From Mesocentrotus franciscanus (lineage: Eukaryota > Echinodermata > Echinoidea > Camarodonta > Strongylocentrotidae), in contig CP137680.1 in assembly GCA_037976565.1 (NCBI GenBank), positions 12,387,804-12,451,803 on the forward strand: a stretch of 64,000 bases of DNA, in the 5' to 3' direction. The notes beneath the pieces are model-generated. The model did no database searches. It had not been told where the DNA came from and saw nothing but the letters and a program-made list of their open reading frames with translations. This document shows positions 39,001-44,600 of the stretch, piece by piece (position 1 is the stretch's first letter; each line of letters begins with the position of its first letter). The translations under genes were made by a program, and so were the position numbers.

Positions 39001-39610
39001 TCCCTCCTCCTTTTCTTTGAATGAGAGAAAAACCAAGAATATATTTTACTGGGCTTCATATTTTCCTCAATATTCCTTGTTAAGGTCGGGCTTTATCTTA
39101 AACTATCTAGAAAGTGTGTGCGGGCAAGCATTGAATCCAATGACCGGGGGAATAGTATATCTGTAAAGCGCTGAGAGACATCGTAGATGTATTATTATTA
39201 AATTGAATTTGTGCTTGTTTGTGCTTAAAATGTGTAGGTCTGGCTTCTTCATTGGCCATCTTGAAAATAATTTTGAAGTGTTACAAATTGAAATTAAGTA
39301 TTATTATAACCAGATCCTTCCTTTATCTCCCCTATATCTTATCTGCAGATCCATCAATTACACGTTCTCCCTTCCACACCTTCCATTGCTGAATCCCATC
39401 GATACCATGTACATTGTGGGGCTGGTCCCCCTGTACGTTTACTGCGACATTATACACCCTCTATTGGGGCTGTCACAAAAGCTGGCATTCCTCCCTCTGT
39501 TACTGATGTCCGTGTATTGCTCCGTAGGTGTAATATACTCATGGTTGCGACTCTACTGGACTACACTCAAGAGAGGGGGTAACAAAGTAGAACATAACAA
39601 GCAAGACTAG
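3250..39610 (+). CDS. ALG8: ALG8 glucosyltransferase, split gene (12 exons)
   Basis: Dolichyl-P-Glc:Glc1Man9GlcNAc2-PP-dolichol alpha-1,3-glucosyltransferase. It adds the second glucose to the lipid-linked oligosaccharide in the ER lumen before transfer to protein. Coding exons: 3250-3317, 11341-11419, 11721-11914, 24010-24133, 25723-25790, 33695-33821, 34618-34721, 35303-35566, 36184-36323, 37635-37732, 38264-38336, 39349-39610. All other junctions agree in phase; exon 3 to exon 4 is out by one base. The total is 1601 nt, one short of 534 codons, and human ALG8 is 526 residues. Family marks seen: TDFEVHRNW with the acidic residue of the first luminal loop (about D27), [70 protein letters not shown] and [11 protein letters not shown], in ALG8 order. 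Several exons encode hydrophobic segments, as expected for a multipass GT-C enzyme. The ATG sits in CAAAATGG, a good context. Identification is by recalled family motifs, not a search. Confidence 0.96.
4176..4460 (-). mobile_element. tRNA-derived SINE
   Basis: On the minus strand the head GTGTTGGCTCAGTCAGTAGA contains a pol III A box, and GTGGGTTCGAACACC a B box, with tRNA-like spacing. A body of about 200 bases follows and it ends in an ATT-type tail (AAT on plus at 4165-4200). The tRNA-like head lacks a clean acceptor stem, so it is a SINE rather than a tRNA gene. Confidence 0.75.
4502..4554. repeat. Near-perfect palindrome
   Basis: GCAAAAAATTATTTGCATAC and its inverse around a tiny centre, giving arms of about 25 bases. 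It contains ATTTGCAT, an octamer (POU) motif, twice in opposite orientation. It may be a small foldback element. Confidence 0.85.
7911..8364. mobile_element. 450-bp inverted-repeat element, copy 1
   Basis: Ends GACCCCGTTCTCACTCACTT and, inverted, GACCCCGTTCTCATTCACTT. The interior is built from repeated GAGCGGT/ACCGCTC and AGGAACGGGTCTT motifs in both orientations, so the whole can fold on itself. Almost identical to 14672-15122. Confidence 0.8.
8878..8942. repeat. (CT)n microsatellite
   Basis: CTCTCT with occasional TTT interruptions. Together with CTAT and CTGT repeats just upstream it produces Ser/Leu-rich spurious ORFs. Confidence 0.9.
11341..11419 (+). CDS. ALG8: ALG8 exon 2, first luminal loop
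   Basis: Residues 23-49, [20 protein letters not shown] followed by SKWYFE. In this GT-C family the acidic residue in this loop (D27 here) corresponds to the catalytic base position of ALG6-type enzymes. The acceptor is TTTCATATAG and the donor GTAAGT; the exon starts by completing the Tyr codon and ends in phase 0. Confidence 0.95.
11420..11720 (+). other. ALG8: ALG8 intron 2
   Basis: A 301-base intron with donor GTAAGT and acceptor CTTGAAG. No repeat or element seen. Confidence 0.85.
11721..11914 (+). CDS. ALG8: ALG8 exon 3
   Basis: Residues 50-114. It begins [20 protein letters not shown], the most diagnostic ALG8 block, and ends AYAVKE. The acceptor is CTTCTTGAAG. The donor GTAAGT splits the last Glu codon after two bases (phase 2). 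An in-frame TAA follows immediately if the intron is read through, so the donor position is secure. Confidence 0.96.
11947..12330 (+). mobile_element. TTAA-flanked MITE, family A
   Basis: Starts TTAAAGGTATAGACCAGTTC and ends with the inverse CTGGTCTATACCTTCAA (right TTAA altered). The interior shares long blocks such as GGTCATGCGATTGCATTGTG with 36842-37231, 38389-38781, 57351-57754 and the relic at 18820-19166. Confidence 0.75.
12484..12720 (+). mobile_element. tRNA-like SINE with ATT tail
   Basis: A diverged tRNA-like head (A box region AGTGTTTCATTTACC, B-box-like GGGTTTGAATCAAAGCCC), then GGCAGGGCATTAATCCACAT shared with the SINE at 31564, ending in an (ATT)n tail. Confidence 0.6.
12862..13096. 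mobile_element. Inverted-repeat MITE
   Basis: Terminal inverted repeats of about 29 bases, TGTACTTGAAATGAAATCAT and its inverse at the right, enclosing about 175 AT-rich bases. A second inner pair (GTGGATG...TTATACAT vs ATGTATAAATTATACATCCAC) makes a longer stem. Confidence 0.75.
14672..15122. mobile_element. 450-bp inverted-repeat element, copy 2
   Basis: Matches 7911-8364 in the same orientation over its full length with only scattered substitutions and a small deletion, so one or both inserted recently. The right end reads GAGAACGGGGTA. Confidence 0.8.
15829..15902. repeat. Imperfect CT-rich tract
   Basis: CTCTCT with T-runs, preceded by a (GT)n run. Low complexity in ALG8 intron 3. Confidence 0.85.
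16389..16470. repeat. (CT)n microsatellite
   Basis: Two CT blocks separated by TTTCTTTC. Source of a spurious Ser/Leu-rich ORF. Confidence 0.9.
17813..17880. repeat. (CT)n microsatellite
   Basis: A pure CT run followed by CTTT-type interruptions. The minus-strand Arg/Glu-rich ORF across it is an artefact. Confidence 0.9.
18820..19166 (-). mobile_element. Relic of TTAA MITE family A
   Basis: Contains GTTGAGTTCTGGGAAGAGGT, the block around CATAAAAATCAGGATGG and CTGATCGATTCCACACCGTT, collinear with 38389-38781. Both terminal TTAA sites have been lost. Confidence 0.7.
20114..20180. repeat. (CCCT)n microsatellite
   Basis: About a dozen CCCT units in ALG8 intron 3, merging from CTCT. Confidence 0.9.
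21087..21419. mobile_element. Foldback element with ~60-base inverted arms
   Basis: The left end CTGGGGGGTGTTTCATAAAG and right end CTTTATGAAACACCCCCCAG are exact inverses. The arms continue inward through a second internal palindrome, TCGTAAAGTTACGCATGACT / AGTCATGCGTAACTTTACGA. About 210 unique bases separate the arms. Confidence 0.85.
21683..21880. repeat. Direct repeat of a ~42-base block
   Basis: GAGTATGTAGGTCAAAGGT...GCTCATTAAATATGCAAA at about 21685 is repeated at about 21826. The second copy carries a short insertion (GAGGTGAAAGGTCAT). Confidence 0.75.
22131..22216. repeat. Hairpin with GC-rich loop
   Basis: Imperfect arms of about 40 bases (GATATTTTTGTCGAGGGACA paired with the region of CCGAGACAAAAATATAACTC) around AAGCGCGTAGCGCT. 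Similar layout to the hairpin at 29945-30070. Confidence 0.6.
24010..24133 (+). CDS. ALG8: ALG8 exon 4, reading frame inconsistent by one base
   Basis: The 3' part reads [20 protein letters not shown] plus one base that makes His with exon 5, aligning with the human block FILSVLLLWNFGLLIVDH. The acceptor GTGATTGCAG is good. Exon 3 ends in phase 2, so the 5' part should be read [20 protein letters not shown], while the 3' part needs the other frame; one base appears to be missing between them. The GGGG run at 24063-24066 is the obvious site. Alternatives are an unseen small exon of 3n+1 bases in intron 3, or a weak internal acceptor before 24058. Neither frame contains a stop. A 14-bp direct repeat (TGCCTAACTCTACC) occurs at about 23964 and 24014, spanning the acceptor. 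Confidence 0.85.
24134..25722 (+). other. ALG8: ALG8 intron 4
   Basis: Begins with donor GTATCC. Most of its first kilobase is the four-copy tandem array at 24150-25000; the rest is AT-rich without recognisable structure. Confidence 0.8.
24150..25000. repeat. Four-copy tandem array, unit about 200-223 bases
   Basis: The block TTTTCTGCTTATGGAAATGA recurs at about 24291, 24514, 24734 and 24932 (steps about 223, 220 and 198). Each unit also has GTGTTAACRCCCTTCTGGCT, TGCCTRAATATTTGTTATTG and TGGTCCTATGTAAAA. Two units carry an extra 20-base AAGAGATCAATTGGTCCTAT doubling. A diverged piece lies at about 23770-23830. Confidence 0.9.
25723..25790 (+). CDS. ALG8: ALG8 exon 5
   Basis: Encodes [20 protein letters not shown] then ICQ; it completes the His codon begun in exon 4 and ends in phase 0. 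The acceptor is TTCATTTCTCAG and the donor GTACGT. The HIHFQYNG block is nearly invariant in ALG6/ALG8 proteins and starts the luminal-facing region before the next membrane helix. Confidence 0.95.
27571..27733. mobile_element. Foldback element, GGGCCCTGTC..TTATAA ends
   Basis: Left GGGACCTGTCTTATAAAGAG and right ATAAGATGGGGCCC. Inside are repeated CAATCGCAA/TTGCGATTG palindromes. Same family as 60964-61127. Confidence 0.7.
29945..30070. repeat. Long hairpin
   Basis: Arms of about 55 bases: TTCAATAGTGCAAATATTTT and the inverse AAAATATTCACACTATTGAA, with GAAAGATTAACGTT paired to AACGTTAATCTTTC. The loop is GAGGCGTCAGCTGA. Nearby 29690-29750 has GTTGGTCACATGATATTC, resembling sequence near the 22131 hairpin. 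Confidence 0.8.
30468..30775. mobile_element. Two adjacent small foldbacks, GGGGC..TTGCAAGAAAGTTG ends
   Basis: 30468-30562 is a near-complete palindrome: GGGGCGTTGCAAGAAAGTTG and the inverse CAACTTTCTTGCAATGCCCC. At 30672 a second copy starts GGGGAGTTGCAAGAAAGTTG but its right end has diverged. Both contain TTGCAATTGAT-type stems. Confidence 0.7.
31564..31916 (+). mobile_element. tRNA-like SINE with ATT tail
   Basis: Head GTAGAGGTGTCGTAGTTGAG (A box) and GGTTGTGGGTTTGATCCCTG (B box), then a body with TTGGCAAGGCATTAATCTAT and AATCCAATGACCGGGTTAAT, ending in (ATT)n. A 3' fragment of the same family lies at 39105-39200. Confidence 0.75.
32757..32835. repeat. (CT)n-rich tract
   Basis: CTCTCT blocks with TTTTTT and CAGT interruptions; low complexity. 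Confidence 0.85.
33123..33661. mobile_element. TTAA-flanked MITE, family B
   Basis: TTAA at both ends (33123-33126 and 33658-33661). Inverted termini AGGTACTATGTCCCATTTGC and, from the right, AGATACTATGTCCCTTTTGC. 539 bases in all. The interior encodes nothing recognised. The TTAA duplication suggests piggyBac- or Kolobok-type mobilisation. Confidence 0.8.
33695..33821 (+). CDS. ALG8: ALG8 exon 6
   Basis: Begins [20 protein letters not shown], continues [17 protein letters not shown] and ends TASNK. It matches the KHIYLYVAPAYGVYLL block of vertebrate ALG8. The acceptor is CTTTCATAG. The donor GTATAA is weaker than the others and is followed within 20 bases by a long CT microsatellite. Phase 0 in, phase 1 out. 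Confidence 0.94.
33822..34617 (+). other. ALG8: ALG8 intron 6
   Basis: Opens with GTATAA and then a CT microsatellite. At 34391-34527 lies a repeat shared with 61708-61790 (AGACAGAAATAACCGTCTG) and 63659-63757 (AGAGACTGAAGCTTT). No exon. Confidence 0.8.
33838..33962. repeat. (CT)n microsatellite just after exon 6 donor
   Basis: About 125 bases of CTCT with CTTCCT interruptions, starting 17 bases after the exon 6 donor. Confidence 0.9.
34618..34721 (+). CDS. ALG8: ALG8 exon 7
   Basis: Encodes [20 protein letters not shown] then [15 protein letters not shown], corresponding to the human IRWKSFSFVRVISLG...LSLGPFLAL segment. A poly-T/CTGCAG acceptor precedes it; the donor is GTAAGT. Phase 1 in, phase 0 out. 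Confidence 0.94.
34722..35302 (+). other. ALG8: ALG8 intron 7 with SINE body fragment
   Basis: 34937-35060 matches, in opposite orientation, the body of the SINE at 46700-46870 (CGGTCGGTCCTCTGGTTGCT vs AGCAACCGGGGGACCGACGG), followed by a CTACTACTA tail. Otherwise AT-rich without features. Confidence 0.7.
35303..35566 (+). CDS. ALG8: ALG8 exon 8, conserved [21 protein letters not shown] block
   Basis: An 88-codon exon, phase 0 on both sides. It starts [20 protein letters not shown] and continues [20 protein letters not shown]. This is the long luminal loop between membrane helices that carries the most conserved block in the ALG6/ALG8 family. It ends [10 protein letters not shown] in a hydrophobic segment. 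The acceptor is TTCTTTCTTAG, the donor GTAAGC. Confidence 0.97.
35567..36183 (+). other. ALG8: ALG8 intron 8
   Basis: Featureless AT-rich sequence to about 36040, then a CT microsatellite running to the exon 9 acceptor. Confidence 0.85.
36047..36172. repeat. (CT)n microsatellite acting as exon 9 polypyrimidine tract
   Basis: About 125 bases of CT, CTTC and CTGTCT units ending a dozen bases before the exon 9 AG. Length variation here could affect exon 9 recognition (inference). Confidence 0.9.
36184..36323 (+). CDS. ALG8: ALG8 exon 9, parent of the decayed intronic copies
   Basis: Encodes [40 protein letters not shown] and LMIVPLR (last codon split, phase 2). It matches the human [25 protein letters not shown] block. 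The acceptor is TTTTACTGAACAG, preceded by about 130 bases of CT repeat that serves as the polypyrimidine tract. The donor is GTAACA. Five or six diverged copies of its 3' part plus donor lie downstream at 36340-37320. Confidence 0.96.
36340..36835 (+). pseudogene. ALG8: Five diverged tandem copies of ALG8 exon 9 3' part
   Basis: Copies at about 36350-36400 (A), 36412-36500 (B), 36511-36620 (C), 36627-36705 (D) and 36711-36822 (E). All keep versions of CATGTCCATGAAAAAGCTGT and CTAATGATTGTGCCC. B-C and D-E repeat as a dimer of about 203 bases (GATCGGAAA marks the B/C and D/E joins). B is open over 25 codons in exon frame ([20 protein letters not shown]) but has lost the GT donor (CAGATC). C retains CAG-GTAACA but has an in-frame TGA. 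No copy has a convincing acceptor. Confidence 0.85.
36842..37231 (+). mobile_element. TTAA MITE family A, inserted in an exon 9 copy
   Basis: TTAA at both ends; inverted termini AGATAAAGTTGAGTTCTGG and AGAGAAGGTTGAGTTCTGG. It splits a sixth exon-9 copy: GCATTATGATCTT on the left continues as AATCTTGTGTTAGCATGTCT on the right, matching copy D. In opposite orientation to 38389-38781. Confidence 0.8.
37231..37320 (+). pseudogene. ALG8: Remainder of sixth exon 9 copy
   Basis: TTAGCATGTCTGTGAGAAAG ... CTGATTATGTCCTTCAG follows copy D/B with many changes. Lies on the far side of the inserted MITE. Confidence 0.6.
37635..37732 (+). CDS. ALG8: ALG8 exon 10
   Basis: Encodes [20 protein letters not shown] then [13 protein letters not shown], matching the human [19 protein letters not shown] region. 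It completes the Ser codon from exon 9 and leaves one base (phase 1). The acceptor is TTGTTTTTAG, the donor GTAAGA. Confidence 0.95.
37763..37953. mobile_element. TA-flanked pogo/mariner-like MITE, copy 1
   Basis: TA-CAGTATAACCTGTCTATAA at the left and CAGGTTTCACTG-TA at the right are inverted ends with a TA duplication. The interior has GGTCTTTAT blocks in both halves. A related copy lies at 46883-47040. Confidence 0.7.
38264..38336 (+). CDS. ALG8: ALG8 exon 11
   Basis: Encodes [20 protein letters not shown] then ESCYR (split). It is a hydrophobic segment aligned with the human ELPIKILLMLLFTIYS block. The acceptor CAATTCTTTCCAG is strong; the donor is GTGAGT. Phase 1 in, phase 2 out. Confidence 0.94.
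38389..38781 (-). mobile_element. TTAA MITE family A
   Basis: TTAA at 38389-38392 and 38778-38781; 393 bases. Reverse complement of 36842-37231 with few differences, so exon 10 and its flanks lie between two inverted near-identical copies about 1.2 kb apart. Confidence 0.8.
39105..39200 (+). mobile_element. SINE 3' fragment
   Basis: GAATCCAATGACCGGGGGAA and TGTAAAGCGCTGAGAGACAT match the 3' part of the SINE at 31564-31916, with an ATTATTATT tail. Confidence 0.65.
39349..39610 (+). CDS. ALG8: ALG8 terminal exon 12
   Basis: Starts by completing Arg, then [20 protein letters not shown] and [20 protein letters not shown]. It ends [20 protein letters not shown] and a basic/polar tail to the stop TAG. 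This corresponds to the human C-terminus ([20 protein letters not shown]). The human C-terminal KKTKKQ is replaced by KVEHNKQD. The acceptor is CTTATCTGCAG. Confidence 0.96.
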
Positions 39611-40126
39611 ATTCAAGTCAATTTGATAAAACGCTACTTTATTAAAATTCATGCGGTGAAGGAACTTATATTTGTAGCTTACTCATTTTTTTCTTTTTCT
39701 TTGAACTCTCAACTTTCGATAGATGTTAAGAAGTAGAGGCAATTCCTGCACAAAAATAGAGTACTTCTCTTGTTTCTCTCTCATTCCAAAGTTTATATTG
39801 AATCGCCATCACCTTGCAATGTTAACAAAAATTATGTTTGATTTATATTACAGTAGATAAATGTAGATTTTTATTGTCTTCCGAAGTCGCATCTCATTGA
39901 GGCCCTGCAATTTTGACAAAAATCATTTTAAATAGCTTCAGCTTAGTTTTGTTGTTTAATTCTAAAATTATACAGAATACCCACCAAAATTACTTTAAAA
40001 AATGTATGGAACAATTCTGCAATACATGTATATTGTAGGAGAATTTAGATTTCAGTTCCAAAGGAGAGGGGCCATATGCAATTGCTGGATGCACCATCGT
40101 AGTAGTATATTTGTTTTAAAAAAATG

Positions 40127-40132
40127 AATAAA
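40127..40132 (+). terminator. Candidate ALG8 polyadenylation signal
   Basis: AATAAA about 517 bases after the ALG8 stop, in AT-rich sequence. Further AATAAA hexamers occur around 40230 and 40994, so the functional site cannot be chosen from sequence alone. Confidence 0.4.
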
Positions 40133-40884
40133 GTATTACAATGCAAATTACCGTTTTGAAAAATTCCAATTATGCTTTGAATCATGTCATGTTACATTCT
40201 TCTGGTACTGGTCTGAAATTTCACAAAGCAATAAATAAATACAAGTTTCAAAAGAAAAATTTCGACATTCAATTTATTTCAGTTTGTTACCATTTATTGG
40301 TCTTGCAGTCATTTACGAATGTTGCTTGCACATATGAAATGAGAAAGATTGTGCTACGATTCTCTTGCTGTATATGTTGTGTTACCTTTTACACAAACTA
40401 AAAGGCATGTGTACACCATATGACTCCATTAAAAGAATTTTGTGATAGAAATAGATTTATTTCTAAAAACGTACATTCTTCCCGGATGAGATTGAGTCTA
40501 GTAATGAATAGTCATATTCAAATTGCAGGGTATTTCCAGGGTATTTCCAGTCAGTAGACGCATGTGGTTTAACATCACTAAAGCAATATTCCTGATTTTC
40601 AAAATAACTCTTCAAATGACGGTTTGGGACCTGTTAGGAAAACATAACATTATTTCCTTATATGATCCTACTCCATCCTTCAAACTTGGGGTCGCGAAAT
40701 GTGCGCTGGCCTTGATACACCAAAATAATCCTTGCATATTACATTAGTTGGTGAAGACTAACAAGTGTTATTACAATTATTGTGAAATGGAGACAAGTGG
40801 ACACTTCACTACAAAATAATGCTTTGATTGTACTGTTTCTATGGATTAAGCACATGCTTCGATGAATGAATATTGCACCAATAT

Positions 40885-40890
40885 TTTATT
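40885..40890 (-). terminator. Candidate polyadenylation signal for the CCDC158-like gene
   Basis: AATAAA on the minus strand about 715 bases after the stop. ATTAAA at 41593-41598 is much nearer but only a few bases after the stop codon. If 40885 is used, the 3' UTR would approach or overlap that of ALG8. Confidence 0.3.
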
Positions 40891-41222
40891 ATTACGTTAT
40901 GTGACACTGAAAATTATTTAAAAAAGAGCACAAGAAATTACAATTCAAAAATATGTTGTTTATAGGTGATAGTTTACAGTTTAAAAATTGAATAATAAAT
41001 AAATCTGAACTTGAACTGGAACTGGAACTGAAAGAGACATTTTAGATTGTACATGTACATAGTTTGTACTGGAATATTAAACCCTTAATCACACTTTCAT
41101 AGTGTGAAGCACATTGTAGATAAAAATTATCACACAGAGTCACACTGCTCTGAGAGGAAGAGGAGACTGGAAAAGAGTGAGAAGAAAGCAAATTTAGTGA
41201 AAAAAGTATACCGAGAAGAGTG

Positions 41223-41225
<3 letters not shown>

Positions 41226-41260
<35 letters not shown>
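41226..41260. repeat. (GA)n microsatellite
   Basis: A pure GA run on plus, i.e. CT on the strand transcribed toward it from the coiled-coil gene. Confidence 0.9.
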
Positions 41261-41263
<3 letters not shown>

Positions 41264-41604
41264 TGCAAGGATTAAGTACGAGTGAAACAAACCAGCCTGC
41301 AAACAACTTTTTTGACACTTGTAATAAACAATAACATGTATATTTTTTGGGGGAAAAATGTTCAGCCTCCAAAATCAGTCGAGTACTTGACATAGTTTAT
41401 GAGCACGGTACAGTAGTGAGGCACGTGAATACATACAGATGCAAAACGTAACTGCGCAGCATTTTATATATTGGTGGATCTTTAAACCTGATGAATACAT
41501 TATAAAAACCTGGAAGTTCATGGACTATTATTAAGAAGTAGAAATAATGAGTTCTTGTTTTGCAACTTCTATAGAAAGCTTGAATTATTTTCTTTAATTG
41601 ATTT

Positions 41605-41696
41605 CTATTTTGAGTTGATAATTCTTTTGGCATTGCGTTCCTCCTGTCGGCAGCGTTTGAGCTTGTCGTCCTGACGCCTTATTAGGCCGGCCATTT
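41605..41696 (-). CDS. CCDC158: CCDC158-like terminal exon 23
   Basis: EMAGLIRRQDDKLKRCRQEE then RNAKRIINSK and stop TAG. Corresponds to the human C-terminus SSMIRNQEKRIQKVKDQEKM. The acceptor is CTCTTCACAG. Confidence 0.92.
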
Positions 41697-44600
41697 CTGT
41701 GAAGAGAGCATAAATATCAAGCATAGATATTAAACTTTGTACAGTCTACTGGTAGTCAACTCTGGAAGATATGTTGAATACATTAACTGGAATAAAAACC
41801 AGACTCGTGTTTTAAATACTCTTTCGGAATGTTTATATTTTTATTACAAGTGCACACCTAAACAGAAACATGTTTAGGAAGTAAATTGCAGAGTGTTTTA
41901 GCGGCTGTTTACTTACACCTACATGTTCCCTATACGTTGTTACAGCAACATTTGTCGGGCTTGCACAATTCCTCATAAACAACAAATTAAACAACCTCTT
42001 TCAAAGTCAGTTGGATGCAGTTGAATAGGGACAAATGCCTTGAATGAGTGAGTTATCAATCACTCAGTAAAACAGAGCTCAAAAACTTACCTTTATTTCC
42101 TTTCTGTAGTTGATTACCCATCTGTGAGAGAGCAGCAAGTCTTTCCTTCAGACTCTTCAAGCTGTCAGACCGATCAGGCTGGTCATTGTTTGTGGCATCT
42201 GAAGGATTATGGGGAAAATATACAAAGTACAAACAGTAAATAATTTTATGCTACAAAAAGTACATGTATATGTAATTAGTTTGCTCTGTGTTATGTACAA
42301 TGACTTTGTATGTAGCTGCACATTATGAACTGAACATGAAATCAATATTCAAGTCGATGAAAGTAAAAAAAAAATTGTCCTACAGGAAGAAGTAAAGTAT
42401 TTTTAGTTTCTGAATTAATTTTGCACAAAAATATTCTGTATTTTCTTCCAATTAAGTCGACTTTATTCAATTACGAACCCACACTGGAAATAGAGCAATT
42501 TAAAATAAGTTCAAATTAATCAGTTCTTTTGAAAAGTGTAAAATGTATATGTTTGTTCTGAAGTTCTTTTAGAATAGAGAATTTCTTGGGGTGATGTTAA
42601 TGCATCTTACCAAAGCTCTGCAGAACTTTTTCAGAGCTCTCTAACAAAAAATAACTAAAAACTCCCAATTGTTTCCTTCATCTTCATTGCTTTGGTATCT
42701 AAAGTATATCAATGTAACATAACTTACCAGTACTGTAAGAAGTGACTGTAGTGATGGAGCTATTGTCATCATCATCATCATCGGTAATGATCAATTCACT
42801 GAGCATATCCACATCTCCATATCCACTCTCAACTCTGTTCCTCTGGTTTAGTACCTCAAGGTCTTTACCTAGTCTAGCTTCCCTTGTGTGAACGTACCCT
42901 GGCGCTGGAACTTCAATCCTAAGGGGAACTGAAATGTCACTGGTGGTAGAACTTGTTGCATGGGAGTGTTTAACTTTACGTGTAAACCCAGTATCTCTTG
43001 AACCTTGATTGACCACACCTCTGTTTGCATCATGCTCTGAAGTACCATGGACACCAGGACGGACTGTACCTGTTGCTTCAAGTTTGGTGGTACATGCACT
43101 GTCTCTGACATTAGCAGTGTTTGAACTATGCTTTGCAGGTCTGTTCACACTATACGATTTTGTCACTGTGCTTCTCACAGAACGTTCAGTGGTGCCGTTC
43201 ACGCTATGCGTAATGACGGCAGCCCCTGTCGTGCCATGTCTCTGAGCCTTGTTCACAGCAGGTCCAAGGGATGTTTCTCTATCAGTTTGTTTGGCTCGAT
43301 GTCCCTGCAGCTTCAGCAGGGCCGTATCGCTGTGCACTTTACCGTGGATACCGAGGAGATTGGTGACTGGGGAAGAGGGTGCCTGCAGTTCCAGGTCTCT
43401 CTTGAGATTGAGATGTTTGTAGGCAGGAGGAGGAGGTGTGTTTTCGCTGTCGAGTTTGTACGGGGATGACGTCAGAAGTGGAGGGTCTAACATATCTGCA
43501 CAAAGGAAGGAAGATTGGCATGAGTGTCGGTGAAAATCTCATTCTAACATGTTAAAAACAAGAAGAAACACAAAGAACCCATTTATTAAAGGAGACGCTT
43601 CATTGACATAAGTATGAAGCTACATCGTTGTCTAATAAAAATGCTGCAAATAAGAATCTTCAAAGTACCTTACATCCAACAAGAGACTGTGATTAGGCAT
43701 TTGCACAGGCACAAATTAATTATATTTATATATTAATTATATATTATATAGCTCCTATCTGGCATGACAAAAGGTAGAAAAATGTTCTTCAATACTGCCA
43801 GCTTTCCTTCCTCCAACTCTAATTTCAGCCTCTTTCCACAGACTCCTCATATGGAAAGTACCATTGAAACACCAACATAAGAGAAATATGGCTTAACTCA
43901 CCTTCTGTGTTTGGAGGAGGGACTGAGTGGGAATCTCTCGCTGGTTCCACGAGCTGATAAACACCATGCCCATTCAGAGAGTTGAAGGTCGATTTTTCTT
44001 TCAGACCAATTCTAAATTGGAGGAAAAGAAGCAAATAGGAACATACATGTATTCAGTAGACATTGGACATCTCAATCATTGCAATGATACACAAAACTTT
44101 AGAGCAACCTTTCCAGCATTTTGAACAACAATATTGGATACTTCGGAGCACTAAGAACAAAAATTATCATCATGCTCAGGAAACTGGGAGCGAAAAACTA
44201 AATTTGGTTGGTAGGAGAAATCATTTCTCTAACAGAAAGGGGAATGTTGTCCCTGGGTTTTTTAGGCAGCTATTAGAAAATGATTTTCAGTTAAAGATAG
44301 TGAGGATAACCATAAAATTTGCATAATCCTTCCATTCATTGCACACTGAATGGACAGGAATTTCTCTTTTGTATTCATATTTTTTATGAAGTACTAACCC
44401 TATGCCTTTCTTGGTACTACAAATGTCATCAAATGTCATCTTAACTCTCTAATTCTAGCAATTATATACAAAATCTAAGATGACATTGAAGGTATAGCAT
44501 AAGAGAGCGACAGCTCTCTAGTGAAACCCTCTTGCCTTTTGGTTCATCACTGTCAACCTACCTGTCTATTCCGGTATGAATACTAGCTTCCTTGTGACCA

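Larger units (their letters stand above)
38337..39348 (+). other. ALG8: ALG8 intron 11
   Basis: Holds the family A MITE (38389-38781) and a SINE 3' fragment with an ATT tail (39105-39200). Intron 10 (37733-38263) holds the TA-flanked MITE. Confidence 0.8.
39611..41604. other. Convergent intergenic region
   Basis: 3' UTRs of ALG8 (plus) and the coiled-coil gene (minus) presumably lie here. There are several AATAAA motifs on plus (40127, about 40230, about 40994) and on minus at 40885-40890. It includes a GA tract (41226-41260). ORFs of 74-87 codons have no recognisable features. Confidence 0.6.

Noticed and set aside
43009..43469. Plus-strand ORFs of 78 and 113 codons
   Set aside because: Antisense shadows of CCDC158-like exon 21, which is supported by phase and junctions. 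Plus-strand ORFs at 45318, 49683, 53359 and 57789 are likewise shadows.
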